From positions 20,709,057-20,773,056 of the forward strand of contig CP141148.1 in assembly GCA_035235625.1 (NCBI GenBank): a stretch of 64,000 bases of DNA. Reading direction: 5' to 3'. This stretch comes from Saururus chinensis (lineage: Eukaryota > Streptophyta > Magnoliopsida > Piperales > Saururaceae). The translations under genes were made by a program, and so were the position numbers. Under the pieces are notes generated by a model that was given only the letters and a program-made list of their open reading frames with translations, was not told where the DNA came from and ran no database searches. Shown here piece by piece: positions 1 through 10,656 of the stretch (position 1 is its first letter; every line of letters begins with the position of its first letter).

Positions 1-21
1 AGACCACGTTCTTAGTGGTTT

Positions 22-290
22 TATGGAGATTATTAATATACGTAGTTAGTCCCCTTCTCTAACAGCTTGAGCTTTTAAGAGGAATGGTTAACTGACATGC
101 TACAGAGCTGAGGTCCTTGTTTCAAGCCCCATGAAGGCAAAATCCTCCATGTGTACCCCTTGCATATGCATTCATGTTCACAGACAAAATGACCCTTCAC
201 GTATCTTGGAGTATGGTGAGTAATATGTGGGTAGTCCCCTTTTCCCTTTCCCTAACAGCTTTGGCTATTAGGAGATGTGGTGAACTAACA
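22..290 (+). mobile_element. Older, diverged TRIM-like retroelement
   Basis: Two related direct repeats are visible, about 22-97 and about 208-290. Both contain a GTAGTCCCC-like block, TAACAGCTT and a terminal (T/C)T(G/A)ACA. The first copy is followed at once by TGCTACAGAGCTGAGG, a worn form of the initiator-Met tRNA primer-binding site (usual form TGGTATCAGAGC). Nothing between the repeats codes for protein, as expected for a terminal-repeat retrotransposon in miniature. GGTTT on the left and GGTTC on the right could be a decayed 5-bp target duplication. The ends are less certain than in the neighbouring element at 623-940, which has the same layout and shares some LTR wording. Confidence 0.5.
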
Positions 291-622
291 GGTTCTAAAG
301 AAGCGTATACTATCATTGTTAGCAAAAAACTTGTCTAAATACTTTCATGCTAAGAAACTATCAATGTGTACACTATGTGGTGCGGAAGCTAGCAAAAGTT
401 TGTCTGCTGAAATTAATTTGCTATCCCTAGTGCTTATGCAAACCATTAACTGACTGGGTTCCAAAATGTAATGCTGAAATAATGGGTAATCATCAAAAAA
501 TGTGGAAAAGGATTAAAGTTGTCAAGAATTTCAGTAAGTTGAACTTCTTTTATCATTATGTCATGTTATGTAATCAATGAGGGAAGTGAATTAAATTTGT
601 ACCTTATATTGTGCATATGAGC

Positions 623-940
623 TGTTGAATACTCTGCCTGCATCAATCGGTTTGGGCCAATCTGGGCTCGATATACATTGTTGGGTCGTTCCTTAACAAC
701 TTGAGTTTTTAAGGCAACTTGGTTTCTGACATGGTATGAGAGCCAAGAGGCCTTGGTTTCGATCCTTGCCCTTGTCTCTATATTTTGTGCACATGTAAGC
801 ATCTACATCCATTAAATCATACTCGCCCATGCAAGGGGGTGTTGGATAATCTTTCCATCTACATCAGTCTATTTGGATTGGTCTGGGCTTGATGTACATT
901 GTTAAGCCATTCCTTAATAGAGGGAACTTGGTTTGTAACA
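623..940 (+). mobile_element. TRIM element, complete, with TSD TGAGC
   Basis: The element is 318 bp. The left LTR is 623-731 and the right LTR 840-940. Both start TGTTG, share the blocks GGGCT(C/T)GAT(A/G)TACATTGTT and CCTTAA, and end in ACA. A primer-binding site TGGTATGAGAGCC follows the left LTR at 732 (methionine-tRNA type, one base off the classical form). A purine run, GCAAGGGGG, precedes the right LTR and serves as polypurine tract. The 5-bp target duplication TGAGC is exact at 618-622 and 941-945. There is no coding capacity. It lies just upstream of a CLPF exon, probably inside the preceding intron. Confidence 0.9.
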
Positions 941-1031
941 TGAGCAACAAATTTGTTTTGGTTACTTAATTAAACCAATTGTTCAAACTTTTTCCCTTTT
1001 TTGCATTATTAACCTCATGGTTTTGTTCTAG

Positions 1032-1144
1032 GCTATCAAGCAGTGATTTGTGGTATGGATCCTGTGTGTTGTGAATCCAGTTCATGGATGCAAACTGCTA
1101 ATGTCGGGAAACTTCATCGAGGACCTAATCAACCATTTTATCAG
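1032..1144 (+). CDS. CLPF: CLPF internal exon A
   Basis: The acceptor is TTTTGTTCTAG at 1031 and the donor CAG|GTGATT at 1145. The exon starts with two bases of a split codon, then reads YQAVICGMDPVCCESSSW and onward to PFYQ, ending in phase 0. It carries the first half of the YccV-like domain, including the conserved WDP/MDP-CCES stretch. Confidence 0.85.
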
Positions 1145-4100
1145 GTGATTCTTCTAAAGAGTAATTAACATATAAGCTTTATGTTTAATGATAAAAGCAA
1201 GATTTTAGATAAATTGTTATTTACTTCTCTTGCGCACACACATATATTTAATCACTAGATATCACAATAGGCAACAAAGATATGGCAGATGTATGAATGT
1301 GGTGATGGGATACGAAATCCATAACTATGCACTTGGAGTTGGTTGTTCAAAATTTACATGGTAATTTTCTACATGGACTGCTTTAATATACACATAAGCA
1401 TAAAATTGTGCTTGGTCAAACGTGGATGTGTATGACATAAGTTATGCGCATGTATTTTAAAGTCTTACGCAGGCTACATATGTGGTTGGGGAGATTGAAA
1501 GAGGGGACTTAGTTACCGGGTCATAAAAAGTTTTAAGTAAATCCAATATGTGTAGCATGCTAATTAAAACAATGGAACTCCTTTGATCTTTTACTTTGAA
1601 ATCACAAAAATTCAGTAGCTTCCCCTCCTCTAGTGACCCTATCATAAACCTTTCATGAAGTGCTTGTTCCACTATATGAAATGTGTCCTGTACATTCATC
1701 TTGGGCCAGGTTCAAAAGGAACATCCCAACACAAGATAGGATCCGAGTTCCTCAGAACCAACCCATTCAGAGATGAGATCGAAATCTTTAGAACCGACAC
1801 AACACAAGATGGGAACTGAAAAACCCAGAGGGATTTAGATCTATCTTGGGATGGGTTGATTCTAGAACACGGACCTACCCAAGTGAACTGACCAAGACAG
1901 TCAAGCTTTGGTGCTGGGGAGCCCTCCAGACAGCTCTTATGCTGCAAAGCCTCCAACTTTAATGTCACCATCGCCGACAATTCTCCAGAAGCCACTCCTA
2001 AAAGTTCCCTGTTGGATCGAGTAAAAGATCACAAATATTTGCAGACAGACTGTGGATCCGGTAATGTGTAGCTATAATGACTTCTGAAAATAAAAGATAG
2101 GAAAAATTCTGGACATTTGAATTTGACATGTGTGAGGAAATAGAAGACTTTTAAAGCTGAAATCCTTTTTTCCTTCGTTCTTATTCTTTACGGGCTCCAT
2201 TTACTTCTCAGTGTCCTCAAGGTGGGGATGGAGAGCTAGACCCCACGCCAAATTTGGAGAAGAAGGTTGGGGCACCTGAGGCACTGAGGGCATAAAGCTT
2301 GCAGGAGGGGGCAGTAGGAGAGCAGGGACTTGGGGAGGACAAGGGTGTTGGCAAGGGGGGGGGGGTAGGGAGGACAGCGGAAGGTGGAAGAGGGAGGGGA
2401 GAGGGAAACAAAGAGGTGGCTGAGGAGAGGAGGGGGAAGGAAGTGAAGATTAGGGTTTGAGGGAATGTCAAAGAGGGGAGGGGAGCAGGGGTGATCGCTA
2501 TTGTTTTTTTTCCAGATTTACTGAATGTTGGGTCTGGTTGATTCTCGAGTTTTATATAACTGACCTGAGAATAGGGATGCCGTCGGGTTGGTTTTTGCCA
2601 AACCCGAACCCAATACCATTTAAGAACCAGTAATCTGAACCTGACCCGACCCGAATAGCCCCAGTTTGGCCCGTTTAGAATTAATTTTTTTAATTATTTA
2701 TTTTCAAAATTTTTAAAAAATATTAGCTATTCAGGTTGAGTTTTACAAGCCAAACCTGACACATTACGGTTAGGTTTTATCATATACCCGACCTGCGTGG
2801 CATCCCTACCTGAGATGCTCCTGGGCAATTTTCCCCTCAAACTGACTGAATATAAGGTAGGAACTACCCAATCCGAGCCTAGTCAATCTTGGGTCCATTT
2901 CAGCTAGTTTAGGTCAGTTCCGGGTTTTCAACACAGCCCCGCTCTTGAAGCATGTGACATACTAATGGACTCATGGGTTTTTGTGAAGTGCATGACCTTT
3001 TGTCTTTGAAACTTACCTAGTTCTATCTGGTAAAATTACAACATGAATCACATTAAGTGTCCTCTTTTGTTTGCCATCAATCATGTACCTGGATGATGAG
3101 TCAATGCGGGCATGGCCATTTTGAAGTGCAGACATGTAAACTGCATGACATGCATAGTTTGCATATTCATTTATATTTTTACATGGAAGTAAAATGACTA
3201 CAATAATATCCAAAGATTGTTTTTATCTTGCATATCATAATATATTGTGGAATGGGCGAAAGAGTTGCATGTTATCTGGATGAAGAGATATCATCCAAGT
3301 GACCATGGTGTTTGATTTTCTTGTTTAATATTTATCACACTACTTGAGTCAAATTGCCCTTCTCTGTAAGTGGTTACTTCAGGGCTGATCCGGGAATAAC
3401 CTGACCAAAACTGAACTGGACCCAACATGTTTGCCTCCACTGTTTTTAGTCCTCTTGAAAGATGACTGTTGGTGTAGGGAAGGAATAGTCTATCATTCAT
3501 CATTTATATATATTTAGGGGCAGTTTGGATATTGAATTGAAATGGAATTAGAATGTAGATTCCTTAGAATTAAATCCGGTGGAGGGCTATGGAATCGGAA
3601 TTAGGTTAGAAGTGCGTGATTCTGTGGAATGAAATAGAATAGAATGAAACTGGATGGAATGGCCGTGTGGGGCCTTCCTAATATAGATAAAAGTCAACAA
3701 TGATGGTTGGGCTTGGAGACAGAAGCGGAAACAACAGAATTTGTTGAATGTTCTCAAGATCACATTCAATGATTCCACGTAATTGAGGGCGGAAGCTGAA
3801 TGGGATCAGATTATTTAATTCCGTGGCAATTTGCTACCCAAATACAAAAGAAATGGAATTGGGTGGAATCAAGGCTACTTCAATATCCAAACAGCCCCTT
3901 AATGTCAGTGCTGGGAATATGATTCACATCATAAAGAAGGTACCTTACTGGTGTAACATGCTTTCAAAGGTTTTTCCTGCTTGTTCATATGCCATCTAGG
4001 TTTCAAAATACTTCCAGGAAATGATATGTAATAATTTTTTTAAACATTTAGGATTGATGGTCCTGGATTTGACTGGAATGAACAGGATAATTAAGATTGA

Positions 4101-7100
4101 TAAGTCTTGCAGGTTTTGGTTGATGTGCATGCAGATCCAAACCTTCTTGTTGCTTATGGTAACTTCCACTACTTCCCTCTTTTATTTGATTATATGACAA
4201 AACTCTACTATGCTTTGTGTAATTAAAGGAGATAAGACTATATTAACCTTCAGTCCACAATTTATTGTGAATGTTTCTTAATATGTTATATTTATTGTTA
4301 GGACGTGGTAAGTCCCACAATTGCTGTATTTTATTGTTAATATTTGGGCATCTGTAAGGGAATGGGATCGTAGACTTTAGGTGGGTGTTTGTGCATGTCT
4401 ATAACTGGGTAAAAAATTGTGAATGGAGTTTGTTTCTGCTTGGAACGGCCTTTGTGCCGCTTTGCAGACGAGAAGATTCCTTCTACATCTTGCCCACATT
4501 TAAAATCAAGGGATTTAAAAAGAAACAATCTGGAGATCAACTCCAAACCCCCAACTCAGGCTAAAAATGGAGCAGGTCGTGTCACATCTGGAGGTGCAGC
4601 ACTAACATTCACAGGTAGGTAATGCCAGACAAAGCCAAAAGAGCTGATTATGTTGTCAAAATATCCAAAGCAAATCATAAAAATTGCCCTTTTTTCTGTA
4701 GTAAAGAAACTTTTACATGTTGATAATTCCTTGCATTTTCAACTTAGGCTTTACGCTTGCAACCATTCTTAGAATTTTTGTAGGGGGATCTTTAGCTGCT
4801 GATAATCTAAATAGTGGCTCTATCTTCAAATTCTTTTCTGGAGTAGTCACACTTGCTTGTAAAAGGGGAGTCTTTAGCTGACAAGCTTGAGCATGACAAT
4901 TCTCAAATAAGTAGTATCCTACTGCTTTTTGGTGATCCATTTGCTCTACTTGTAGTTATTCATTCTTAGCATTTTGTTGACCTAATTGCGTAGTTTGATT
5001 GCAGTAGAAAAAACTTGTTCATTTGGCTTTCCAACAGAGCATTGGCGTGTACTTGCCACCAACTTATTTCTATTGAGGACTGCTTTCAAAATGAGAGATG
5101 CATTTTCAACTTCTCAATTGCTCAAGAGGAAGCCAGATTTCTAATATTATTCATTCCACTATTGCTTCTCTCCCCTTTGAGTTGAATAAGATCACTTGGA
5201 AGTTGTCCTTCACAGGAAGTTTTACTTCCATCTCGGATTACTTTGTTGTCTAGAACCCTTCCCCTGCTCTTGCCTTGTGAAAAAGTGGTTTGGTACCAAA
5301 GATTTATCCCTCACCACTTTCATATTTCCTTCCTAATGTTTCGTGGATGTTCTTGTCTCTTGATAGGCTCTATCGGTTAGGTGCCTCCTTTGCAAGCCAT
5401 TGCATTGTCTGCACAGCAGCACGGGAAACCTCTGATCACCTTTTTTTTAACTGCATAGTTTCTGAGATAATTCTAAACTCTATTCGCAGCTTGTTGCACA
5501 TTTGAAAACCTTCTCACAGAATTGTGGACTATTTCTCTTTCATCTAGACCTCCCCCGCCACCATAAATCCTCTTTAGAAGTTGTTTACAATCTTTTTAAT
5601 GCAGCAATCTACTTCACTTGGTGAGAAAGAAAGTCATATTTTTAGAGGCAGGGAAGTTTTTTGCAATCAGTTACTTGGTCGGCTTGTTCATGACATACTG
5701 TCATGGGGTAGCGAAGCAGACTATTTGTGACATGTTGAGGCGCACATATATGTAGAAGTATTGTATAATGTGTGCATGCATTGTGAAGACTGTTTGCAAT
5801 GTTGCAGACCATGTATGCAGGCGTTACAGGGAAGTCAAGCAACATTATGCAACATGTGTACATAATGTTGTGTAGAATGCACGCAACGATAGACACTATG
5901 TGTGTAGGCATTGTGAAAACGTTCTACAATGTTGCACACTATATATGCAGACGTTGCAGTGAAGTCTTGCAATATTACGCAACATGTGTGCGCAATGTTG
6001 TGTAGAATGCACGCAACGATACACACTATGCACAACGTTACGCACACATAGTTGACCATGTTGAGACACTTGGTCAGCTAGCTCATATTTAGAGTCTTAA
6101 GATATCCCCTTCCCCTAAATATAGGTTATTGCAATCTACCATCATAAAATAGGTTCCATCAGAATTGAGACATTATATATATACCATCACTATTTAGGCA
6201 CCATATATTCTCGCAATTTGCCCTCATCACCTATTAGATACCTATACCATCACAATTTAGACACTACATATTATCACAATTTATACATTTTATGCTGGTG
6301 CAATATCTACCATTACAATTTTAGGCACCATGTACTAGCACAATTTATGCACCATGTACAATCGCAAACTGCCAATAGTAATATCTATCCATCGCAATTT
6401 AGAACTCAATTGTAATTTAGATAGCGGCATGCAAAGAGAGAAGAGGGAAAGCAATGCATAAAGGAGGCATGAGGAGGAAGTGGCAGGAGTGGAGGTGACG
6501 TGGGTGCACGAGTAGGCACCAGGGGGTGTAGAAGGAGAGAGAAGAGGGAGGTGGATCTGGTGACTCCTAGAGGCAGTGACAACACGCAAAGGAGGTGGCA
6601 GTGATACCGAGCAAAGGAGGTGACAGCGTGCGGAGGAAGAGAAGGCGACAATGTGCATAGGAGGCACAATGGCTAGAGGAGAAGGTGGCAGAGGATGAAG
6701 GAGAGGAGGGGAGTAGGGGGGTAGAAGCGCACAGAAGAGGCAGCATGGCAGAGGAGGAAGTGGCCGCGTGTGGTGAGCAGAGGAGAAGCCAACCGGAGGG
6801 GGGGCCACCGGGGGAGGGGTTGGAGGGGGGCGGTGCATAGCGAAAAAATTGATAGTAGCAGGTGGAAAATGAAAAAGAGGGAGAAGGATATTATGGTAAA
6901 AATATCAATTTTATCCTTTTTAATCTTATAATTACTAATAGGGCAGTTGTGTGTTTTGGATAACCAATTTGTCTCAAAGCTCACTTTTTAAATTCTTCTA
7001 TTTATATATGTTCCTATCTTTCGGCAAGTAGCTAACTAAATATGTTCTCGAGGCTTTTAGTGTGTTGCATCTCAATTAGCTAGCTTAGTGGTCATTTTGG

Positions 7101-10100
7101 CACAGTGTAATAGAGGCTTGATTGAAGCGAGAGTGGTTGCCGAAAGTCTATTTGGAGAGTTAGGGTTCATAAAAACACGGATTTATTTGTGTGTTTTGGG
7201 GTTTTGACTTTGGACATTATTTAGGGGTTGTTTGGGTGTTGGATTTTTCATAAATAGAAGTGGAATTTTTTAGAATTAATTCCAAAAATTCACCGCTGAA
7301 TGTGAATTACGGTTGCTAATGAAATTTTTAGAATAAATTTGGATGTTGCATTAAACCCAATTTTAAAACTTCAAACTAATATAACTCTCTCTCGAACTCG
7401 GATATGCACATTTTTTGTACTATTACGCTCCTAAATTCGAGCTTTATCAAACAAGATCCCACATGGGTAGGTAATTTTGAACTTTTAAAGTTGGCCCCAT
7501 ATATATGACAAGTTTATTGAGGCTCAAATCGATACAAGAGATAACTGTTAAAAAATAACGGAATCTATAATTTTCAAAACGGGGTTGGGAGCCAGAATTG
7601 TCAGAATCACCTCATGAGGTGATTTAGTGATTTTGGCCGATTCCTGCTCGTAACGGCTTAGAATCAATGTCAGGGTTGAATTTTTAATTCCGCCCACCTT
7701 CAACATACAAACATGAATCTGGTAATTTAAGCCGGAATTGGGGCAAAATCAACTGAATGTTACACAAATTCAGTACACAAACAGCCCTTAATAACCTCAT
7801 GAGATTCTCCTATAAGATCAACTTCTAGGCCTCCGCATCATATATTTCTTTTAGTTGTTGCTGGGGTGTTTTCCTTTTTTCCACTCCTTTATCTATCATT
7901 TTCATTATGTAAATCTTCTAATCAGGTAGGACAGTTATGTACGCGTACACATAGGGGTGTTGGTGAGCCGAGCCGAGTCAAGTATTGGCATGGATTGGCT
8001 CAAGCTCGGATTTTGAACTGCCAGCTCGAATTCGACTCAAGCTCAAACAAGTCTTGATCCTTTCAGCCCAAACTCAACTTGTTTAAAAATTTGAGGCTCA
8101 ACTCGAACTTGAGCTTGAATCTCTTCTATTAGAAACTCGGGTCTAGGCTCAACATAGGCTTTAATTCAGCCCAAAATATATTCTTACAATAATCCAACTT
8201 AATTAATACAAATTACGTATTACAATTTGTAAGTTGCATTCGAGCAGAATCTCAAGCCTTATTCCAGCTAAGTTTGAACTTAGTTCGGTCGAGCTGAGGT
8301 GTGTTTGGACTTGAAGCAAGTCAATTTGAGATCAGCCAGCTCTGACACTTCTACATACACATTTGACTGACACTTGTCACCTTTGGCATACGGGAATTCC
8401 ATCACTCTCAAAATAGAGGACTAAGATTTCTAACAGGCCAGTTTCAGTGTGGAAGACATTGCAAATGCTTTTTTATGAGGTTGTGGGAATAAAATTACAT
8501 CCTCCTATCTGGTTTCCTAATATATCCAAGATGTGATGATCACAATGGTCAAGGAGCTGTACTGACTTGTCTCTCAGAGTTGGTATCCCAACTTTCTTGA
8601 AGAAGCTTTATGAGCTCTGTTCATGGTAGCTGTTTTGGAATGTGTAGAGCACGGTTCTACATCTGAATATATGTGGTTGAAAAGTGCATCTTGGGAAGAT
8701 GATATGTCTAGGAGTGCAACATCAAAGGCATGGTTTTGTAGCTTTCAGACAACTTGATAATGTAACATGGATGCATAGGTGTAGACACTCACTGGGCTCC
8801 TGTCAACTGGATTTGTACATTAAGAGCTGTTGACCAGTGTGGATTATAAGGAGCATCTTGAAAGTGATAATGCCAAGATGAAGGGCACATTGTGAAGGAT
8901 TTTGAAAGTGATAATGCCAAGACAAATAAAATCAGTGATAACAGAGACAGTAACAGATTGAAGAATTAATAAACGAAGCATTGTTAAGGAAACTTTAGCA
9001 ATCGCATTGGTACTTATAGTGGTTGGTTTTTTCTTTTAGGTATATATTAATCAAAAGAAGGGAAGAATATTATCCTTATGAAAATTTTCTCCATCATCTG
9101 GTTGATTCCAGTTCATCTTTGCGCATTATGTATTCAATTTATTACTTTTTAAGAAATATGCGGATGAGATTCACTACTCCCACAGTTGTGGATTCACAAC
9201 TCCCACAGTTGTGGGAAGAAATGGATGAAGGAATATAATATTTTTCTTGTTTGATAATTATTTTTCAAGATAAATCCCTATCCTAATTGACATTTTACTT
9301 AAGCTACACCAAATTTAACAATTACAATAAAGAAAACTCAATTAAACTAGAAGATTAGATTAGAATTAAATCAAAATTCCTCCTATACATAAGTAATTCT
9401 CTGCCTCAGCTAGTGTGTTCATGGAATCTGAAGATCCCCTTCTAATTCTGTTGTGTAAAAATGGAAATGTATTAAACATTTGCTTCAATAGGGCAAAAAA
9501 TAGTTCTGTTTCCACAAATTTCCAAATCTCGGCGAGGCCTCGGTAAAAGTTGTCTGGCACTGTTAAATTTCCGGTTGTCAGCAATATCTCAATAAGTCTC
9601 ACCCAATCTCGGTTTTCTATAAAAAAAAAGATTATTAGAATCCTTTGCTTTAACCATACTTTTCACATTTTTAATAGACTCCGAATAAAGATTATTAGAA
9701 TATATTCGTGTGAGAATATTAGAATCCTATGAAAATATGTTCATTTGAAATTTAGTATATAGTACCTCAGAGGATTACATGTACATGTACCTACAGAGGA
9801 TGACATGGGCATAATATAGTGGGCATCTTGACTCAATTTACTCTCAAATCTTCTGGGGTGATGAAGGCTTCGAACCTGCTCGTTACTCTACCTTTTATTA
9901 ATGTAATGTAACCTAAGAAATGCGGTATTATTGATGTTTGGAAATTATGTCTATTATATTCATTTGCAAACTCTCTTGGATCTCTATTTATTTAGCATAT
10001 TTATTTAAGAAGTGCTCAATTTAGTAATTTTTATGGTAACATTAATATTTATAACTTTTACATACACATCAATTATGTATATGAGATTATAATTTTCTCT

Positions 10101-10656
10101 TTATTGAGATCATTATCTCTTCGAGATCTCTTATTTTTAGCTGACTGAGATCGAGACCGGGATTGCAAACCTTGGTTACGAGCTGTTTGAATTAAAATCA
10201 ATCAAATAAGTAGCAGGCAAGGAATTACCTTACTTTTAAGATACATAAGATAGAAAATCAGGAAGAACTAGAAACATGTAGTGAGCAAACTATCTGGTCG
10301 GTTATGTATATTTAACTCTTTTGTCTTTTTGATTTTACTTCAATGCCTGTCTTAACCTTATGGCTTTCTGGCAGTTGCTGAGGAGAATTTAATGGTTGTT
10401 GATCAGCCAGACATGGTGAGTACTAAGTCCTCATGACAAGATAACTGCTGTGCATTTCTAAATTTCTCCTCCATCTCCTCGGGATTTCTTGAATTTGCAG
10501 GATAGGTTTGATCATCCATATATTTCCTTCTTGTTCTACGGTATGGATTCAGCAGGAGATTTCATACCAATAAAGCAGCTTAGGGAAAAGTGCAATATGC
10601 CTCGCCATGAAGTGCCTTTGGATTCTCATGATGAAGGTGAAGAAAAGAAATCATAG
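1032..10656 (+). CDS. CLPF: ClpF-like Clp protease adaptor, chloroplastic (3' part of gene, YccV-like domain)
   Basis: Four exons (1032-1144, 4113-4158, 10375-10415, 10501-10656) join in frame to about 118 residues ending at TAG 10654-10656. The product matches the C-terminal hemimethylated-DNA-binding (YccV-like) domain of plant ClpF: GMDPVCCES, GPNQPFYQ, VLVDVHADPNLLVAYVAEENL, RFDHPYISFLFYGMD and FIPIKQLREK occur in family order (the long match is spread over three exons). In plants ClpF is a stromal adaptor that helps deliver substrates to the Clp protease together with ClpS1; that role is family knowledge. The transit peptide and UvrB/C-motif exons are not in the window, so the gene begins upstream. 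All borders are GT-AG and phases agree (0, 1, 0). The introns are 2968, 6216 and 85 bp, the first two full of transposons. The alternative is another YccV-domain plant protein. Confidence 0.85.
1145..2562. other. CLPF intron sequence, no gene seen
   Basis: Non-coding intron. About 1690-2000 holds sequence rich in GGTTC/GAACC-type words that looks like worn transposon DNA but has no clear ends. About 2217-2495 is a purine-rich tract with a G-run near 2350. Minus-strand open frames here are low-complexity shadows. Confidence 0.6.
2571..2807. mobile_element. hAT-type MITE with 8-bp TSD
   Basis: Terminal inverted repeats ATAGGGATGCC and GGCATCCCT bound a 237-bp element. The exact 8-bp duplication ACCTGAGA lies at 2563-2570 and 2808-2815, the TSD length of hAT transposons. 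The interior carries GGGTTGG/CCAAACCCGAACCC-type words repeated in both orientations, common in non-autonomous plant hAT elements. No coding sequence. Confidence 0.85.
3517..3898. mobile_element. Tourist-like (PIF/Harbinger) MITE
   Basis: The left end GGGGCAGTTTGGATATTGAA and right end TTCAATATCCAAACAGCCCC are inverted repeats with one mismatch in 20. TTA flanks both sides (3514-3516, 3899-3901), the 3-bp duplication typical of PIF/Harbinger MITEs. The interior is rich in GGAAT/ATTCC words and is non-coding. A related longer copy is at 7224-7787. Confidence 0.85.
4113..4158 (+). CDS. CLPF: CLPF internal exon B (46 nt)
   Basis: The acceptor TCTTGCAG ends at 4112 and the donor G|GTAACT begins at 4159. 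It encodes VLVDVHADPNLLVAY and ends in phase 1. The next exon starts with TT, completing a Val codon and giving the expected VAYVAEENL join. This tiny exon sits alone between 3.0 and 6.2 kb of intron. Confidence 0.85.
5036..5505 (+). pseudogene. LINE fragment, reverse-transcriptase zinc-binding (zf-RVT) domain
   Basis: One broken frame contains a K(I)TWKLSFTGSFTS-like segment, then after a stop LDRLYRLGASFASHCIVC and TSDHLFFNC. The cysteine/histidine layout (C-x2-C, then H-LFF-x-C) and the 'RLGxxxxxxCxxC...E-xxDHLFFxC' wording are those of the zf-RVT domain at the C-terminus of plant LINE ORF2. No reverse transcriptase or ORF1 is nearby, as expected of a 3' fragment. It lies inside CLPF intron B, same strand as the gene. 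Stops and a frameshift make it non-functional. Confidence 0.75.
5771..6030. repeat. Two tandem copies of a ~130-bp unit
   Basis: The phrase TGTAGAATGCACGCAACGAT occurs at 5871 and again at 6001, and surrounding words (GCATTGTGAA, CAATGTTGCA, ATGCAG(A/G)CGTT) repeat with the same 130-bp spacing. The unit itself is rich in (C/G)AACAT/ATGTTG palindromic words. The open frames read across it on both strands are repeat artefacts. Confidence 0.8.
6125..6850. repeat. Short interspersed repeats, then a purine-rich tract (CLPF intron)
   Basis: About 6125-6420 repeats ACCAT(C/T)ACAATTTAG(G/A)CAC-like words six or more times with variable spacing. About 6420-6850 is GA-rich (GGAGG, GAAGG, GGTGGCA repeats). 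The 167-residue and 87-residue minus-strand frames over this tract are proline/serine/leucine-rich low-complexity products and are not genes. Confidence 0.6.
7224..7787. mobile_element. Tourist-like MITE, second copy
   Basis: The left end GGGGTTGTTTGGGTGTTGGA pairs with the right end, which reads AGGGCTGTTTGTGTACTGAA on the other strand. TTA flanks both ends (7221-7223, 7788-7790). The ends belong to the same GGGG-x-TGTTTGG family as 3517-3898 but the interior is longer (564 bp) and different, so it is a distinct subfamily. Non-coding. Confidence 0.75.
7952..8353. mobile_element. hAT-type MITE with GAGCTCGAGC-rich interior
   Basis: The ends TAGGGGTGTTGG and GACACTTCTA are weak inverted repeats. 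Flanks CGTACACA (7944-7951) and CATACACA (8354-8361) are an 8-bp target duplication with one mismatch. The interior is built from CTCAAGCTCG/AACTCGAGC-type words in both orientations, the subterminal style of many non-autonomous hAT elements. No coding sequence. Confidence 0.75.
8354..10374. other. CLPF intron remainder, no gene or clear transposon seen
   Basis: AT-rich intron. A small direct repeat AAAGTGATAATGCCAAGA occurs twice near 8860-8925, and AAAGATTATTAGAAT occurs twice near 9628-9700. Neither has recognisable ends. No exon-like conserved stretch was found. Confidence 0.5.
10375..10415 (+). CDS. CLPF: CLPF internal exon C (41 nt)
   Basis: The acceptor TTCTGGCAG ends at 10374 and the donor ATG|GTGAGT begins at 10416. 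It encodes (V)AEENLMVVDQPDM and ends in phase 0. The first two bases complete the Val codon begun in exon B. Confidence 0.85.
10501..10656 (+). CDS. CLPF: CLPF terminal exon with stop codon
   Basis: The acceptor TTGAATTTGCAG ends at 10500. The exon encodes DRFDHPYISFLFYGMDSAGD and then FIPIKQLREKCNMPRHEVP, followed by a short acidic/lysine tail and TAG. These are the last conserved blocks of the YccV-like domain; the tail after HEVP is short and variable in the family. Confidence 0.88.
   Translation, partial: DRFDHPYISFLFYGMDSAGDFIPIKQLREKCNMPRHEVPLDSHDEGEEKKS

Noticed and set aside
1457-1699. 80-residue minus-strand frame with coding-like look
   Set aside because: No recognised family, no splice partners, and antisense inside a CLPF intron; evidence insufficient.
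6335-6838. 167-residue minus-strand open frame rich in Pro, Ser and Leu
   Set aside because: It is the complement of a purine-rich low-complexity tract within a CLPF intron; no domain, and overlapping frames give similar low-complexity products.
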